Source: Seiridium cupressi (lineage: Eukaryota > Ascomycota > Sordariomycetes > Amphisphaeriales > Sporocadaceae). Taken from it: a DNA stretch of 64,000 nt. The stretch's first letter is position 1; the number at the start of each line of letters is the position of its first letter. The notes beneath the pieces are model-generated. The model searched no databases and was not told the DNA's origin. It saw only the letters and a list, made by a program, of their open reading frames with translations. A program made the position numbers and the translations under genes. The stretch spans positions 124,001 to 188,000 of the forward strand of contig JARVKI010000079.1 of NCBI GenBank assembly GCA_036674765.1. The letters are read 5' to 3'. Positions 47,110 through 56,464 of the stretch are shown in pieces.

Positions 47110-48321
47110 ATGGGCGCTCCTCTGAGAGCTGCTGCGGCAGCGGCAGCAACGGCCGCGCCTGCAGCCTCCAGTACCGCCAGCACCTTCGTGCCGCGAACCA
47201 GCTTCGAAGTCTCTCAGTCGATTGTGCGGACCTACTTCCTGGGCCATCACCGCGGCGCCCTGTCGTCGATGCAGCGCATTCTCTCGAACATATCTCTGAT
47301 CATCGAGTGCCGCGACAGCCGTGTCCCTCTGACTTCAACGAATCCGCTGCTCGAGTCCTCGCTCGCCGGCCGCGATCGCATCATAGTATACACGAAGTCG
47401 AGCCTCTCATTCCCACCGGGCGCAAACAGATTCAAGCAGAAACAGGAGACGCTCTTGAGCAAATGGCACGTAGAGCGGCACGGGATACACAGCAACCTGG
47501 CGCCAGGACAAGCTCTGGGTAGCGGTTTTGCGAGCCAGGGAGGTTTCGGCAGGACCAAGGTCGTGTTCACGGACAAGATGGAGTCAAAGTCTATACAGGC
47601 GCTCCTCGACACGATCAAGCAGCGGGCCGCCGCCGCCGACTCTCTCACAGGGCTGCGGGCCATGGTGGTCGGCATGCCGAACGCGGGCAAGAGCACGCTG
47701 CTCAACGCCATGCGGCGGGTGGGCATGAGGCTGCCGACAGTGGCGCGGACGGGCTCGGTGCCGGGCTGCACGCGGAAGATCTCGAGTCCCGTCCGGATCA
47801 TCGCCGAGGACACTTCGCAGGGCATCGAGCAGGGCGTGTTCGTATTCGACACGCCGGGAGTCTTCGTCCCCTACGTGGGTGACGTGGAGTCGATGCTCAA
47901 GCTGGCTTTGGTAGGATGCGTCAAGGACAGCGTCGTACCCGTCGAGACGGTGGCTGACTACCTGCTCTACCACCTGAACCTGAGGGACCCGGGCCTCTAT
48001 CACCAGCTGAGTCCGCCGACGAACGACCTTTTCGAGTGGCTCGACGCCGTGGCGGTGCGCACGGGGAAACTGCACAAGGGCGGCGTCCCGGCGCGGGAGC
48101 TGGCGGCCGACTGGGTGGTGCAGCAGTGGCGGAACGGCAGCCTGGGCCATTTCGGCCTCGACGACGTGGGCGAGGAGAGCCTGAAGGCGTGGGCCAGGAA
48201 GGGCATGCCCGGTGCCGAGGACGAGCCGCTGTCCATGAACCAGGCGCGCAAGAAGGACAAGGAGGCCAGAAAACAGAAGAATCTGGCCAAGAGGGCTGCT
48301 GCTGCTGATGGAGGTGGTTGA
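47110..48321 (+). CDS. MTG1: mitochondrial ribosome-assembly GTPase MTG1 (circularly permuted)
   Basis: This single-exon gene encodes 403 residues. An Ala-rich N-terminus (MGAPLRAAAAAAATAAPAAS) with no acidic residues fits a mitochondrial targeting peptide. The circularly permuted GTPase order of the YlqF/MTG1 family is clear: the G4 position (VYTKSS, 94-98) comes before G1 (GMPNAGKST, 188-196), then G2-like RTGSVPGCT and G3 DTPG (247-250). HHRGALSSMQRI and IIECRDSRVPLTSTNP are family signatures, and the C-terminus is Lys-rich. MTG1 acts in assembly of the large mitochondrial ribosomal subunit on the matrix side of the inner membrane. The G4 motif reads T-K-S-S, lacking the Asp that usually gives guanine specificity. 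The coding sequence is markedly GC-rich. Confidence 0.93.
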   Translation: MGAPLRAAAAAAATAAPAASSTASTFVPRTSFEVSQSIVRTYFLGHHRGALSSMQRILSNISLIIECRDSRVPLTSTNPLLESSLAGRDRIIVYTKSSLSFPPGANRFKQKQETLLSKWHVERHGIHSNLAPGQALGSGFASQGGFGRTKVVFTDKMESKSIQALLDTIKQRAAAADSLTGLRAMVVGMPNAGKSTLLNAMRRVGMRLPTVARTGSVPGCTRKISSPVRIIAEDTSQGIEQGVFVFDTPGVFVPYVGDVESMLKLALVGCVKDSVVPVETVADYLLYHLNLRDPGLYHQLSPPTNDLFEWLDAVAVRTGKLHKGGVPARELAADWVVQQWRNGSLGHFGLDDVGEESLKAWARKGMPGAEDEPLSMNQARKKDKEARKQKNLAKRAAAADGGG

Positions 48322-49420
48322 TGAAAAGTACTGCGGGCGCCCGTGTAAGACCGGAACAAAGCGAGACTCCGCGCGGGCCTTATGACCAAGGAGTGATGCC
48401 AGAATCCGATACCCCATGAAGGAGGTGTTTTATAGGCCCACCTCGTCTCCGCGCTGCATCGGCATGTGCAAGAGCAGTCCACCCACTCGCTCGCGCTCAC
48501 GAGGGCGGCGTTTTGATCATCGGACGTTGATACGTGCTGTACGACACTCAAGTGCTCAGACTATGCCATCAGATGTGGTTACGTTGAAGGTCCTTCGGAG
48601 CGAAACCAGGAAGGCATGAAGATTGGTATGGACACAGGAAAGCCACGCAGTAGCTTGTACTATACTGTTGCATACGTGGGCATCTTAACTCGGAGCTTTG
48701 GCTATGTATATTTAAATCGACATGTAAGAATAAATATGCTTCATAAATTAGGACCAAGGTCTAATTATTGCTATATCACCGTCGATGCATCCGTTGTATG
48801 AGAGGAAGTAGATGATAGCTCTCCTGATTCCCGGTATCAAAGATCTCGTTTGAGATGAGGTGATCAATAGATTATGATTATTGGTAATTGTTACTCATAC
48901 ACGGACGTAAGATTTCCCGTTTCCCATGTCTTCTTTCCAGTGCGTGCGCTTCTCCAATTCCCAAGGAACTTGATGAGTGTTTGTTGTGTATCTCCAAGGA
49001 GATAAGAGCGTATGCTTATTGGGTCTCCTTCCCCTCCCATGTTTGAACGCAAGCAAAGAAAAAAGTGCTTGTACTGCCAAGTGGTATATCTTTTTGCCGC
49101 GCCATGCAAAACTTCTCATGTATGCCCGTAGAACCAACACCTCTGAGACGAAAATGAAAATGGAAGAATGTGGCATCTGTTTGATGCTCGTGTATTGATG
49201 CGTTTTCTTCTTGCATCCTGATGGTGGACAGCCGGCAGTATCAATGATGGCCTTGCCATGTCCACCGCTGCACCCTCTTGTAGGCCCAACCTTCATCTGA
49301 ATTACTGTCAGAGGACGGTTCGACCAGACTCCGTCGAATTAGCATCTTTCGCTTGCCACGCTGTGCAACGCAGACCCCGGAGCTTCTCGCACAGGTTGCC
49401 TGTCGACGAATGGAGGTGCA
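48322..49420. other. convergent intergenic region
   Basis: This 1.1-kb gap lies between the ends of MTG1 (plus) and the large disordered protein gene (minus). An AT-rich stretch around 48700-48780 is consistent with a 3' processing region. No gene is recognised; overlapping short frames at 48891-49296 minus look like chance. Confidence 0.55.
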
Positions 49421-52400
49421 CTAATCGTCCAGCCTGAACATCCTGCGAAGTGCACCGAACTTCTTCTTCTTCTTGGTGGGATCATGGCCATCAAGTATTG
49501 TCTCATCGGCGACACCATGTCCACTGGGTTGTTTCAGACCCGGTATACCGAGGCTCGTACTTCTGCGTCCAGCAAAATCCGGCCTTTGGGCCGCCGACCC
49601 GTTAACCCTGCCACCGGCAGTGGTGGGTCGTACATCCTCAGCCCCCTCTGGCAGAGGCCAGCTATCACCCCTAGAGAATGTATTCCTCTTCTGTAGCTTG
49701 GGACTTGTTGGCCTTGAATCACCACGTAGAGTTCTCAACTCGTCCGTGCTGCGCTCGAACTTTGTGTCACGCCTTGCCGGGCTGTCCATCAGTTCTGGGC
49801 GTGTTATCTTACCAGCCTTGTCCGCTTTCTTGTTGCGCCGGAGAATGTTGCTCATGAATGATGACCTGCGTTCGCTAGCTGGGCGTACAGCAACTGGCGC
49901 TGTAGATGAGGCGGCCAACGTGCCCGGCCCAGAGCGCTGGCGCTGCAGAGTAGACGTGCCAATGCCGGAACTGGCACGCTGGTTCAACCCTGGCCGGAAG
50001 GCGGATGCTGTGTTCCCAGGGCTCCTAAGAGGACTTGGCAATTGCATTGACGGCTCGTCGTCCGAATCAGGTAGATCGGGCGAGTCTTCTGCTTCTTCTT
50101 CTACCACGGGCGGCGTAGCCTTTTTGGGGTTTGTGGGAGCGGTAGTTGATCCTCTCAATGTGCCCTTGGCCAGGGGCCGCGAGGAAGAACCAGGCCTCAC
50201 ATCATCTTCATCACTCGAATCGTCGAAACGACTTCGGAATCTAGGCGTGGGTTCTTCTTCATCACTCGAGTCACCAAACCGGCTTGAGCCCGCATTGGTC
50301 TTCTTAGCAGCTGCCTTGCCCGATGGACGTCCGAAAGACGGAAACTGTACAGATGCACGCTTGGAGTCCTTGCTCGAAACACTACCTGAGCGTAGGCTGC
50401 GCCGCATGCCTGTACTGACCGGCGGTGCGGCAGCAGAAGAACGGTGAAAGGTGGAACCCGACGGCGATAATGATCGCAGACTGAAGCGACTCGAATCTTT
50501 GGTAGCCTCCGGAAATGCGTGCGGCTGGGCTGGGGCAGCACCATGCCTCATGGTACGACGGAAAGTCGTACTTTCCGAAGCATTTGGTCGAGCACGCTTG
50601 AAGCTGCTATCACTAGCATCAGAGCCACGGCGTTGTGGCGCAGGCACCGTCGTTCGTGAGAATGCGGCGGCAGCCGAAGCTGCGACCTCGTTTGATGCAG
50701 CCCTACCGCGTCGAGTAGCTTTGTCTTCAGGTGCACCAGCTGTGCGAGGTCTGACGGTGGCAGACGGTGAGGTGACACGCTCAGGAGGCGAGGAAATGCG
50801 GCGTGAGGCATCACCATTAGTACTCCCGGGTCTCATAGACTTGCGTATGTGGACCTCTCCGGGAACATTCTGGGAGACTGTTCTCGATTTTGCAGATTGT
50901 GGTGGCTCCCCACGCATGGACGACCGAATATGGACCTGTCCGGGGTTGTTCTTGGTGAGTATTCCTGATTTTGCAGCTTGCGATTGCTCCCCGCGGCTTG
51001 ACGTTCGAGCATGCCCTGCAGATTTTACAGGACTCAAGGGTTCATGATTCGCTCTCGAGCCCGGCTGGATCATGTAGGTTCTCTCGGGATTGACTCGATT
51101 TTCTTGCTTGGGGTTTTCCATGGGCGCAATGGTTTGAGCTTGAGCGGCTTGAGCTTGAGCGGCTTGAGCTTGAGCGGCTTGAGCTTGAGCGGCTTGAGCC
51201 ACAGCTGTTGCTAGCCTCTGCTCGGCCGTCTTCTTGATTCGATTGCTGAGTTTCCTCGTGGGAGTTTGCAGTTCTTCCTGGTCCCCATCTGCCGCTGCGT
51301 CCTCCATGGCTTCTATTTCCAGCTGACGTCGCTTCTCGGCAGTTAAGCCGCGCCAAAATGATTTGGCCTGTTCCCAGTCAGTCTCAGGATAGGTTAATCC
51401 AAATGCTTGGGTGGCCGCTGCACTGTTTTGTGTAAACGGCGCCACCTCCGCGGACTGATTTCTCTCGACAGCAGGCTCAGGCACTCGATCGGCTTGTAAA
51501 GGTTTGGTGACCGGACTCTCGACAACAGCATTCAATGATTGAAATCCACCACCGTCCTCCACATCCGATACATCTTCATAAGCATCGCTATAGATGGAAG
51601 CATTCGATTCGTCGTCAGTAGTATTTTCAGGCATAGAAATTCGAGGCGTAGTTGCCAGTATAGTCTGTGGAAGTACGTGAGTCTGTGAGGGTGCAACAAC
51701 AGCTTCTGGTTCTTTCATTGCTTCCGCAGTCGAGGATGGGATTGAATTGGGTGTTGCTTGTATGTGCTGCTGCTCCTGATGGACTTGACTGTCATCTGAA
51801 TCATCCTCGGGAAACATGCCAGGAAGACCAAAATACTGCCTTGCGCCGTGTTTCGCTGTCGACATGTTCTCATCAACAGGGGCCGGACTTGGCTGAGTGA
51901 TTGCAATAGCAGGCACAGTTTCCATCGCAGGCTCAGCTAGAGCGGGACCTGCTCGAGCTCCCGGCTGCTCAAACTCTACAGGACTTTTCCCTTCTAATAT
52001 GGTCGACCCATTTTGCGAGTTGACCTGCGACTCCGGCATAGTGATAGCGGTCGTCTGGGTGCTTGGTATGACTTCCTCATCACTATCATCTCTAGCGGTA
52101 TCAAAAAGTCCAGCCTCGTCATCCGAGCTCTTCATACTGTCAGATAGATCACTGCCGCCCTCAACCGACGTAACGACGGGTGGCAATGGCTCCCTGAACC
52201 GTGAAATGTTTGCCTCATTCCGTGAAGCATTGTCTTGCTGAGCTTGTGATAGCACCGAACCAATAATTTGGTCGCTGGCCTGCCCATTAACAGTATATGG
52301 ATCTGTTGTTGTCGATTGAGCATTGTGAGGCTGTTCGGTGAAACTTGCTGGTGCAATAGGAGAACTCGGGGGGTCGTGGGGTCTAATCAGGGGACGTTCT

Positions 52401-54286
52401 TGTTCCTCGGGCTCGCGAATCTTCTTCTCGCGCACACTTCCAAACATTGGCAAGGCAGGTCGCGGCTGCATCACCTCATCATCCTCGAGCGGGGCGTCCT
52501 TCTTCTTGTTTCTGCCGATGCTGCTATACCATGGTCGCCGCGACTGTGGACTTGGCATAATCGGGGAGTCGGTATCTCCAAGCGAGCCGTGTGACTCGCC
52601 AACGATCACTGGGCCTCGTTCGTCAAAACTTACCCGTACCGACTTCTTACGTGGCCCCGGCACTTCGCGCTCCGGTGAGCTAAAACGAGCTCTCGGGGCG
52701 TCCGAGACGTTGTTATCCGCCGGTGACGCATCTCTCGGTGACGGAGTGCTGTGCTTGAGCGCCGACTTTATGGGAGATGCTGATCGTGGTAATGGTGTAT
52801 GTCTCACATTGAGACTGTCTGATGGTGTTGGCGCAAAACGGGCCTGGCGAGCAGGACTCTGCGACAGTGATCTTTTGGGAGCACTGGCATCGCGCGCCAA
52901 ACCGGCAACGGGCTTATTCTCCAGATACGAGTGTCTTTCTGAAGCGTTCGCAAAATCTACAGCGTCGGGCTGGCCCTGCGGCTGATCTCCGAGTCCAGCG
53001 AAATTTACTGGTTCAGGTTTCGATCTTGATACTGTCTCTTGCTCGCGATCGGATTCATACAAGGTCTGCCGCGTCGGTACATTATCCAGCGCGCCGTAAA
53101 CTTCTTTTGTAGGGATTTGCGCGTATTCGTATTCCAAATCCTCTTCCGGGTCTTCCCTGACGATGGATGGTTTCCTACCCACCTGACCCACGGATCTAGG
53201 ACTTGTTATGCGCCGAGGCTCCTGAGGGACAGGCGATGGTGTTGAAAATCGTGAATCCTGGGGCTCCGGTGACGGTATCTGGCCACCAAGGTTCCTGCTT
53301 TGCACAGGTTGCCATGCCGTGACGTCGGACTCGATCTCCGCATCCTCCTGCACCTGTGGCTCTTCCCTTGCGTAATACTGCGTTCCTACGAAAGACTCTT
53401 CGTGCTCTGGCAACTCGCGAGACTGCTCACCTGTCTCGACCATGCTGCCTCTAACTCTTGCGACTGTACCCTTGGCCAGGTGGCTTCCAGATCTCTGAAC
53501 GCCGGTCTGACTCTTTTTGGTCTTTGGAGGTTTCTCTGAAGCTGATTTCACCTGATACGAGACAGCTTCTATGGTCGACTTTGGCACCATTCTCCTTGAG
53601 TTCGGATCGTAGACTAGTGTTTGATCAGGTTTCCCAGAAGCATTTGAAGTACTCGAAGATCGATTCGCTTTGTCTCGTCGCGGTGACTCGCTCCATTGAG
53701 GATTATGGTCAACGGTCGGAGATGAAGATGGTGCACGCGCGCGGCCTGGATAGGAAAAATTGATTGACGAGTTTCGACTATCTGATCGTTGTGGCAAAGA
53801 GTTGAGGCTTTCCGGTCTTCCGGCTCGCATGGGCGCATCTGACGTGCGGACATTGCTGGTATCCCCTTGCGATTGCGTATACCAGGACGGTAGATTCGTA
53901 TCAAGTTTTTGCGATGCGGTTTTGAAATTCTGCATGCCCACACCAGCCGAGCTTGTACTCTTAGACGCCTTATGTCCAGGTGGAATAGCCGGAACTGGTG
54001 GATGATTCTGCTTAAGTGGTCTCCGATCGCCATGTGGTGAAGGGCTCCGAAAGGAGCGCTCTGACATGCTCCCGACGCTACCGCTCCTTTCTCGCTTTGA
54101 CTGTGGTGCATTCCGTCGAGCGGCTGAAGCAGCGCTTCCAACTGACGAGACCGAGGGACTCCGGCGCATCGTCCTTTTTGTCTGTATCTCGGATACATTG
54201 GTAGGGGTCTGCGGACGGGCCCGGAGCGCCGCAGCGGCAGCCGCGGACGACAAGGCCCTGTTCGGATTTTGGTTGCTTGACGCCAT
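49421..54286 (-). CDS. large intrinsically disordered Ser/Pro-rich protein with polybasic C-terminus
   Basis: A single exon encodes 1,621 residues from MASSNQNPNRALSS. I do not recognise the family with certainty. The N-terminus has an Ala run followed by ALRARPQTPTNVSEIQTKR and a basic MRRSPS patch, then a tract dense in Ser, Pro, Arg and acidic residues. A short ordered-looking piece, LVYDPNSRRMVPKS (about residue 225), recalls a motif in other fungal scaffold proteins. A helical segment FWRGLTAEKRRQLEIEAMED (about 985) precedes an AQAAQ repeat encoded by a 15-bp tandem repeat. Paired repeats GQVHIRSSMRGEPPQSAKSR and GEVHIRKSMR follow. The C-terminus DPTKKKKKFGALRRMFRLDD is polybasic and amphipathic, as in proteins that bind acidic membranes. 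Cortical or eisosome-type membrane association is an inference. Confidence 0.8.
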   Translation of the reverse strand: MASSNQNPNRALSSAAAAAALRARPQTPTNVSEIQTKRTMRRSPSVSSVGSAASAARRNAPQSKRERSGSVGSMSERSFRSPSPHGDRRPLKQNHPPVPAIPPGHKASKSTSSAGVGMQNFKTASQKLDTNLPSWYTQSQGDTSNVRTSDAPMRAGRPESLNSLPQRSDSRNSSINFSYPGRARAPSSSPTVDHNPQWSESPRRDKANRSSSTSNASGKPDQTLVYDPNSRRMVPKSTIEAVSYQVKSASEKPPKTKKSQTGVQRSGSHLAKGTVARVRGSMVETGEQSRELPEHEESFVGTQYYAREEPQVQEDAEIESDVTAWQPVQSRNLGGQIPSPEPQDSRFSTPSPVPQEPRRITSPRSVGQVGRKPSIVREDPEEDLEYEYAQIPTKEVYGALDNVPTRQTLYESDREQETVSRSKPEPVNFAGLGDQPQGQPDAVDFANASERHSYLENKPVAGLARDASAPKRSLSQSPARQARFAPTPSDSLNVRHTPLPRSASPIKSALKHSTPSPRDASPADNNVSDAPRARFSSPEREVPGPRKKSVRVSFDERGPVIVGESHGSLGDTDSPIMPSPQSRRPWYSSIGRNKKKDAPLEDDEVMQPRPALPMFGSVREKKIREPEEQERPLIRPHDPPSSPIAPASFTEQPHNAQSTTTDPYTVNGQASDQIIGSVLSQAQQDNASRNEANISRFREPLPPVVTSVEGGSDLSDSMKSSDDEAGLFDTARDDSDEEVIPSTQTTAITMPESQVNSQNGSTILEGKSPVEFEQPGARAGPALAEPAMETVPAIAITQPSPAPVDENMSTAKHGARQYFGLPGMFPEDDSDDSQVHQEQQHIQATPNSIPSSTAEAMKEPEAVVAPSQTHVLPQTILATTPRISMPENTTDDESNASIYSDAYEDVSDVEDGGGFQSLNAVVESPVTKPLQADRVPEPAVERNQSAEVAPFTQNSAAATQAFGLTYPETDWEQAKSFWRGLTAEKRRQLEIEAMEDAAADGDQEELQTPTRKLSNRIKKTAEQRLATAVAQAAQAQAAQAQAAQAQAAQAQTIAPMENPKQENRVNPERTYMIQPGSRANHEPLSPVKSAGHARTSSRGEQSQAAKSGILTKNNPGQVHIRSSMRGEPPQSAKSRTVSQNVPGEVHIRKSMRPGSTNGDASRRISSPPERVTSPSATVRPRTAGAPEDKATRRGRAASNEVAASAAAAFSRTTVPAPQRRGSDASDSSFKRARPNASESTTFRRTMRHGAAPAQPHAFPEATKDSSRFSLRSLSPSGSTFHRSSAAAPPVSTGMRRSLRSGSVSSKDSKRASVQFPSFGRPSGKAAAKKTNAGSSRFGDSSDEEEPTPRFRSRFDDSSDEDDVRPGSSSRPLAKGTLRGSTTAPTNPKKATPPVVEEEAEDSPDLPDSDDEPSMQLPSPLRSPGNTASAFRPGLNQRASSGIGTSTLQRQRSGPGTLAASSTAPVAVRPASERRSSFMSNILRRNKKADKAGKITRPELMDSPARRDTKFERSTDELRTLRGDSRPTSPKLQKRNTFSRGDSWPLPEGAEDVRPTTAGGRVNGSAAQRPDFAGRRSTSLGIPGLKQPSGHGVADETILDGHDPTKKKKKFGALRRMFRLDD
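51134..51199 (-). repeat. 15-bp tandem repeat encoding AQAAQ units
   Basis: Four full copies and a partial copy of a 15-bp unit (TTGAGCTTGAGCGGC on plus) lie inside the large disordered protein gene and encode repeated AQAAQ on the minus strand. The unit length keeps the frame, so copy number can vary without breaking the protein. Confidence 0.85.
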
Positions 54287-56464
54287 AAAGGCAGCAGCGG
54301 CGGCGGTCGAAGCGTTTGGGTTTGGTTTGCTTCTTGAGGGCTGCTGTATGGTGAAGAAAGAAATGACAGGTCAGCTCCAGATTTTCAAAATAGATCAGTC
54401 AAGTTTGCTCAAGATTGCGCAGATGAAAATGATGCGGGTCACGACATCATTGTTATGTGAATGCGCCGCCAGGCTTGAGATAGCTTCGTCAACTAAGATG
54501 ATCTGGCTCTAGCTCGGCCTGGTCTCTGGTAGTCTCAGGTCTTCCACTGGAGCGGCGAGCGAAGCTTCGGGGATGCGTGCGCACTAACGAACGAGAAGCA
54601 TACCGCAGGCCGTTGCTGAAGACATGTTCTAGTTCCCAATGAGGGTAAAGCGAAGGAAACTTGGCAGATATGAACCGCTGACCAACGTACCGGATATGGC
54701 TGTTGCCGACTGCGTCTTTTCGAGTTTCCGAACATGTTCACGTCTTCAGAGTGAGAGACTCTCCAGTCGCTAGGCTTGCGGGTTTAGGCTCGAGGCCTCC
54801 GGAAGGGCTATGGGCTGCTCATTCGCGAGATGAGAATCATGAGCTCGCTGGGCGACTGATACTGAAATAATGAAACATGTACCCTGATACAGAAGTTGGT
54901 TAAAGCAGTAACAGACAAATAACAGTTAGTGTTGTTGGCGCGACGTTGTGGAGGATCGTTGGCCCCATGAGAGAAAATTGATGATGACGCCTGTCGCAAA
55001 GGGACAGGGGAAGCCGACACCAGACGCCTAAGCCACGCTCTTTCATCTCTTTGAAGCTGCAGCATGACATTGACAGCGGCGGGGGCCACGCTCGGCATCA
55101 CTTGTGGAGCCATGCCCCAAGCAACTGGGGAGCGACCCAATTCGGCGGCCCCGTCCTGTCGATCTTTCCCAGTCGGTTGAGACACCTGAACCTTTGTAAC
55201 CTCTTTGAGCGTTCGTTTTACGGCATTTACGTAGGTTTCTACATTGGCTAAATTCGCCGTGGGCTTTGAAGCTTCCTTTGTTTTCTAGCATTGGGATGTA
55301 GCATTCCGCGCATCATATGATGCGGCATATGGCAACCAGCAGCGCATGAAGGCATCATGCCATAAACCAGATAGGCAATTGTTTGAACATTCTCCAATGG
55401 TCTACAAACCGGGGTCCCATGGTGGCTGCTCAATCAATCTATTCAAGCAGTACACCACAACCTCGTCGTGCTCTGGAAAAGCCCAAAGGATATACCTTGG
55501 CAACACTTCGGCAACACTTCTGTTTAGTAAACATGCAGAATTGGCGCTTGGGCAACGCTCCATCTGCCGGCTCTCAATGCAATCTGTTGCAGGAATCCCG
55601 ACCGCAGCGCTGACGTCATGCCGCACTACTTAGCCTAGTCTGCAGGTACCCAAGTACTGCCTTACCTGACTTCTACCTCAGCCAGATACAAAGAGAATCT
55701 TAATAGGCTACGTTAGATCAACGATTTGAGCTGATATAATAACGTGAGAGTAGTCCAGCGGCCTTGAGGATTCATCTAGAGTTCTCCAATATCATGCTCC
55801 TCTGCAGCAAACAATCTGCCTGGGTAGATATAACAAAAGATGCACCTCGAGTCAGGGCAGAATCGTTCCTCTACTAGCTTCCGATCGGTCCGGGCGTAAA
55901 GAGTGAAGACAATTAAGCGATACTGTCCTACAGCAGTTATCGTACAAACATATGATCACTATCACATAACACAATCTCCGGAACAGTCTGGAGCATGGTT
56001 TTTGTAAGGGGGGGTTTTGTGCATTGTTCTGTCTACCTGTTCTATCCCTACAATTGAACAATTGCCATCCTAGCAATCGTTGATATTCCATGTGTCTACT
56101 CTTCAAGACCGTCATTATCATGGCGGTGTCATTGGCTAGTCAAGCCCAGAAAAGAGTATCCGATTAGGCTGTTAAGGCACTATAGATAACCAGGTCCGAC
56201 GAGACAAGCAAGTGTCAGGGGAAGTACAGTTGGTTTGCCAAATGGATAACCTGGTATACTGTGCTGTGGTGTGGGGGGGAGGGGGGAAAGCCAGGGTCAA
56301 CATTGTTCCCACCAACAAGTTAACCTAGGGATTCCAGTGTTGTGAAGGTGCAAAGCCCGAATTTCAAGAGCATCAAGGCGCCGCTGTCGAATTGATGGCG
56401 CGGGACAAACTGTCAAGAGTCCAGTCATTCGACTATGGGAGATTCCACGAAAAGGTCCATGGGC
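54287..56464. other. large intergenic region, no gene seen
   Basis: This 2.2-kb gap is upstream of the disordered-protein gene and downstream of the CxxC gene, both on minus. Many frames of 60-125 codons exist (for example 54808-55185 minus), but none shows a domain, signal peptide or exon logic. The leader of the disordered-protein gene probably occupies the lowest few hundred bases. Confidence 0.5.

Noticed and set aside
47584..48417. A 277-codon open frame antisense to MTG1
   Set aside because: MTG1 is GC-rich, which removes stops from the opposite strand. The translation (Arg/His/Gly-rich) has no domain, and the sense frame is a clear conserved GTPase.
49473..50447. A 324-codon open frame on the plus strand inside the disordered-protein gene
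   Set aside because: It is antisense to a long continuous Ser/Arg-rich frame. Codon mirroring of Ser and Pro explains the openness, and there is no recognisable protein.
51134..51199. Short repeats considered as a CRISPR-like or regulatory array
   Set aside because: The units are contiguous 15-mers without spacers, inside a coding frame and encoding a regular peptide repeat in a eukaryotic genome.
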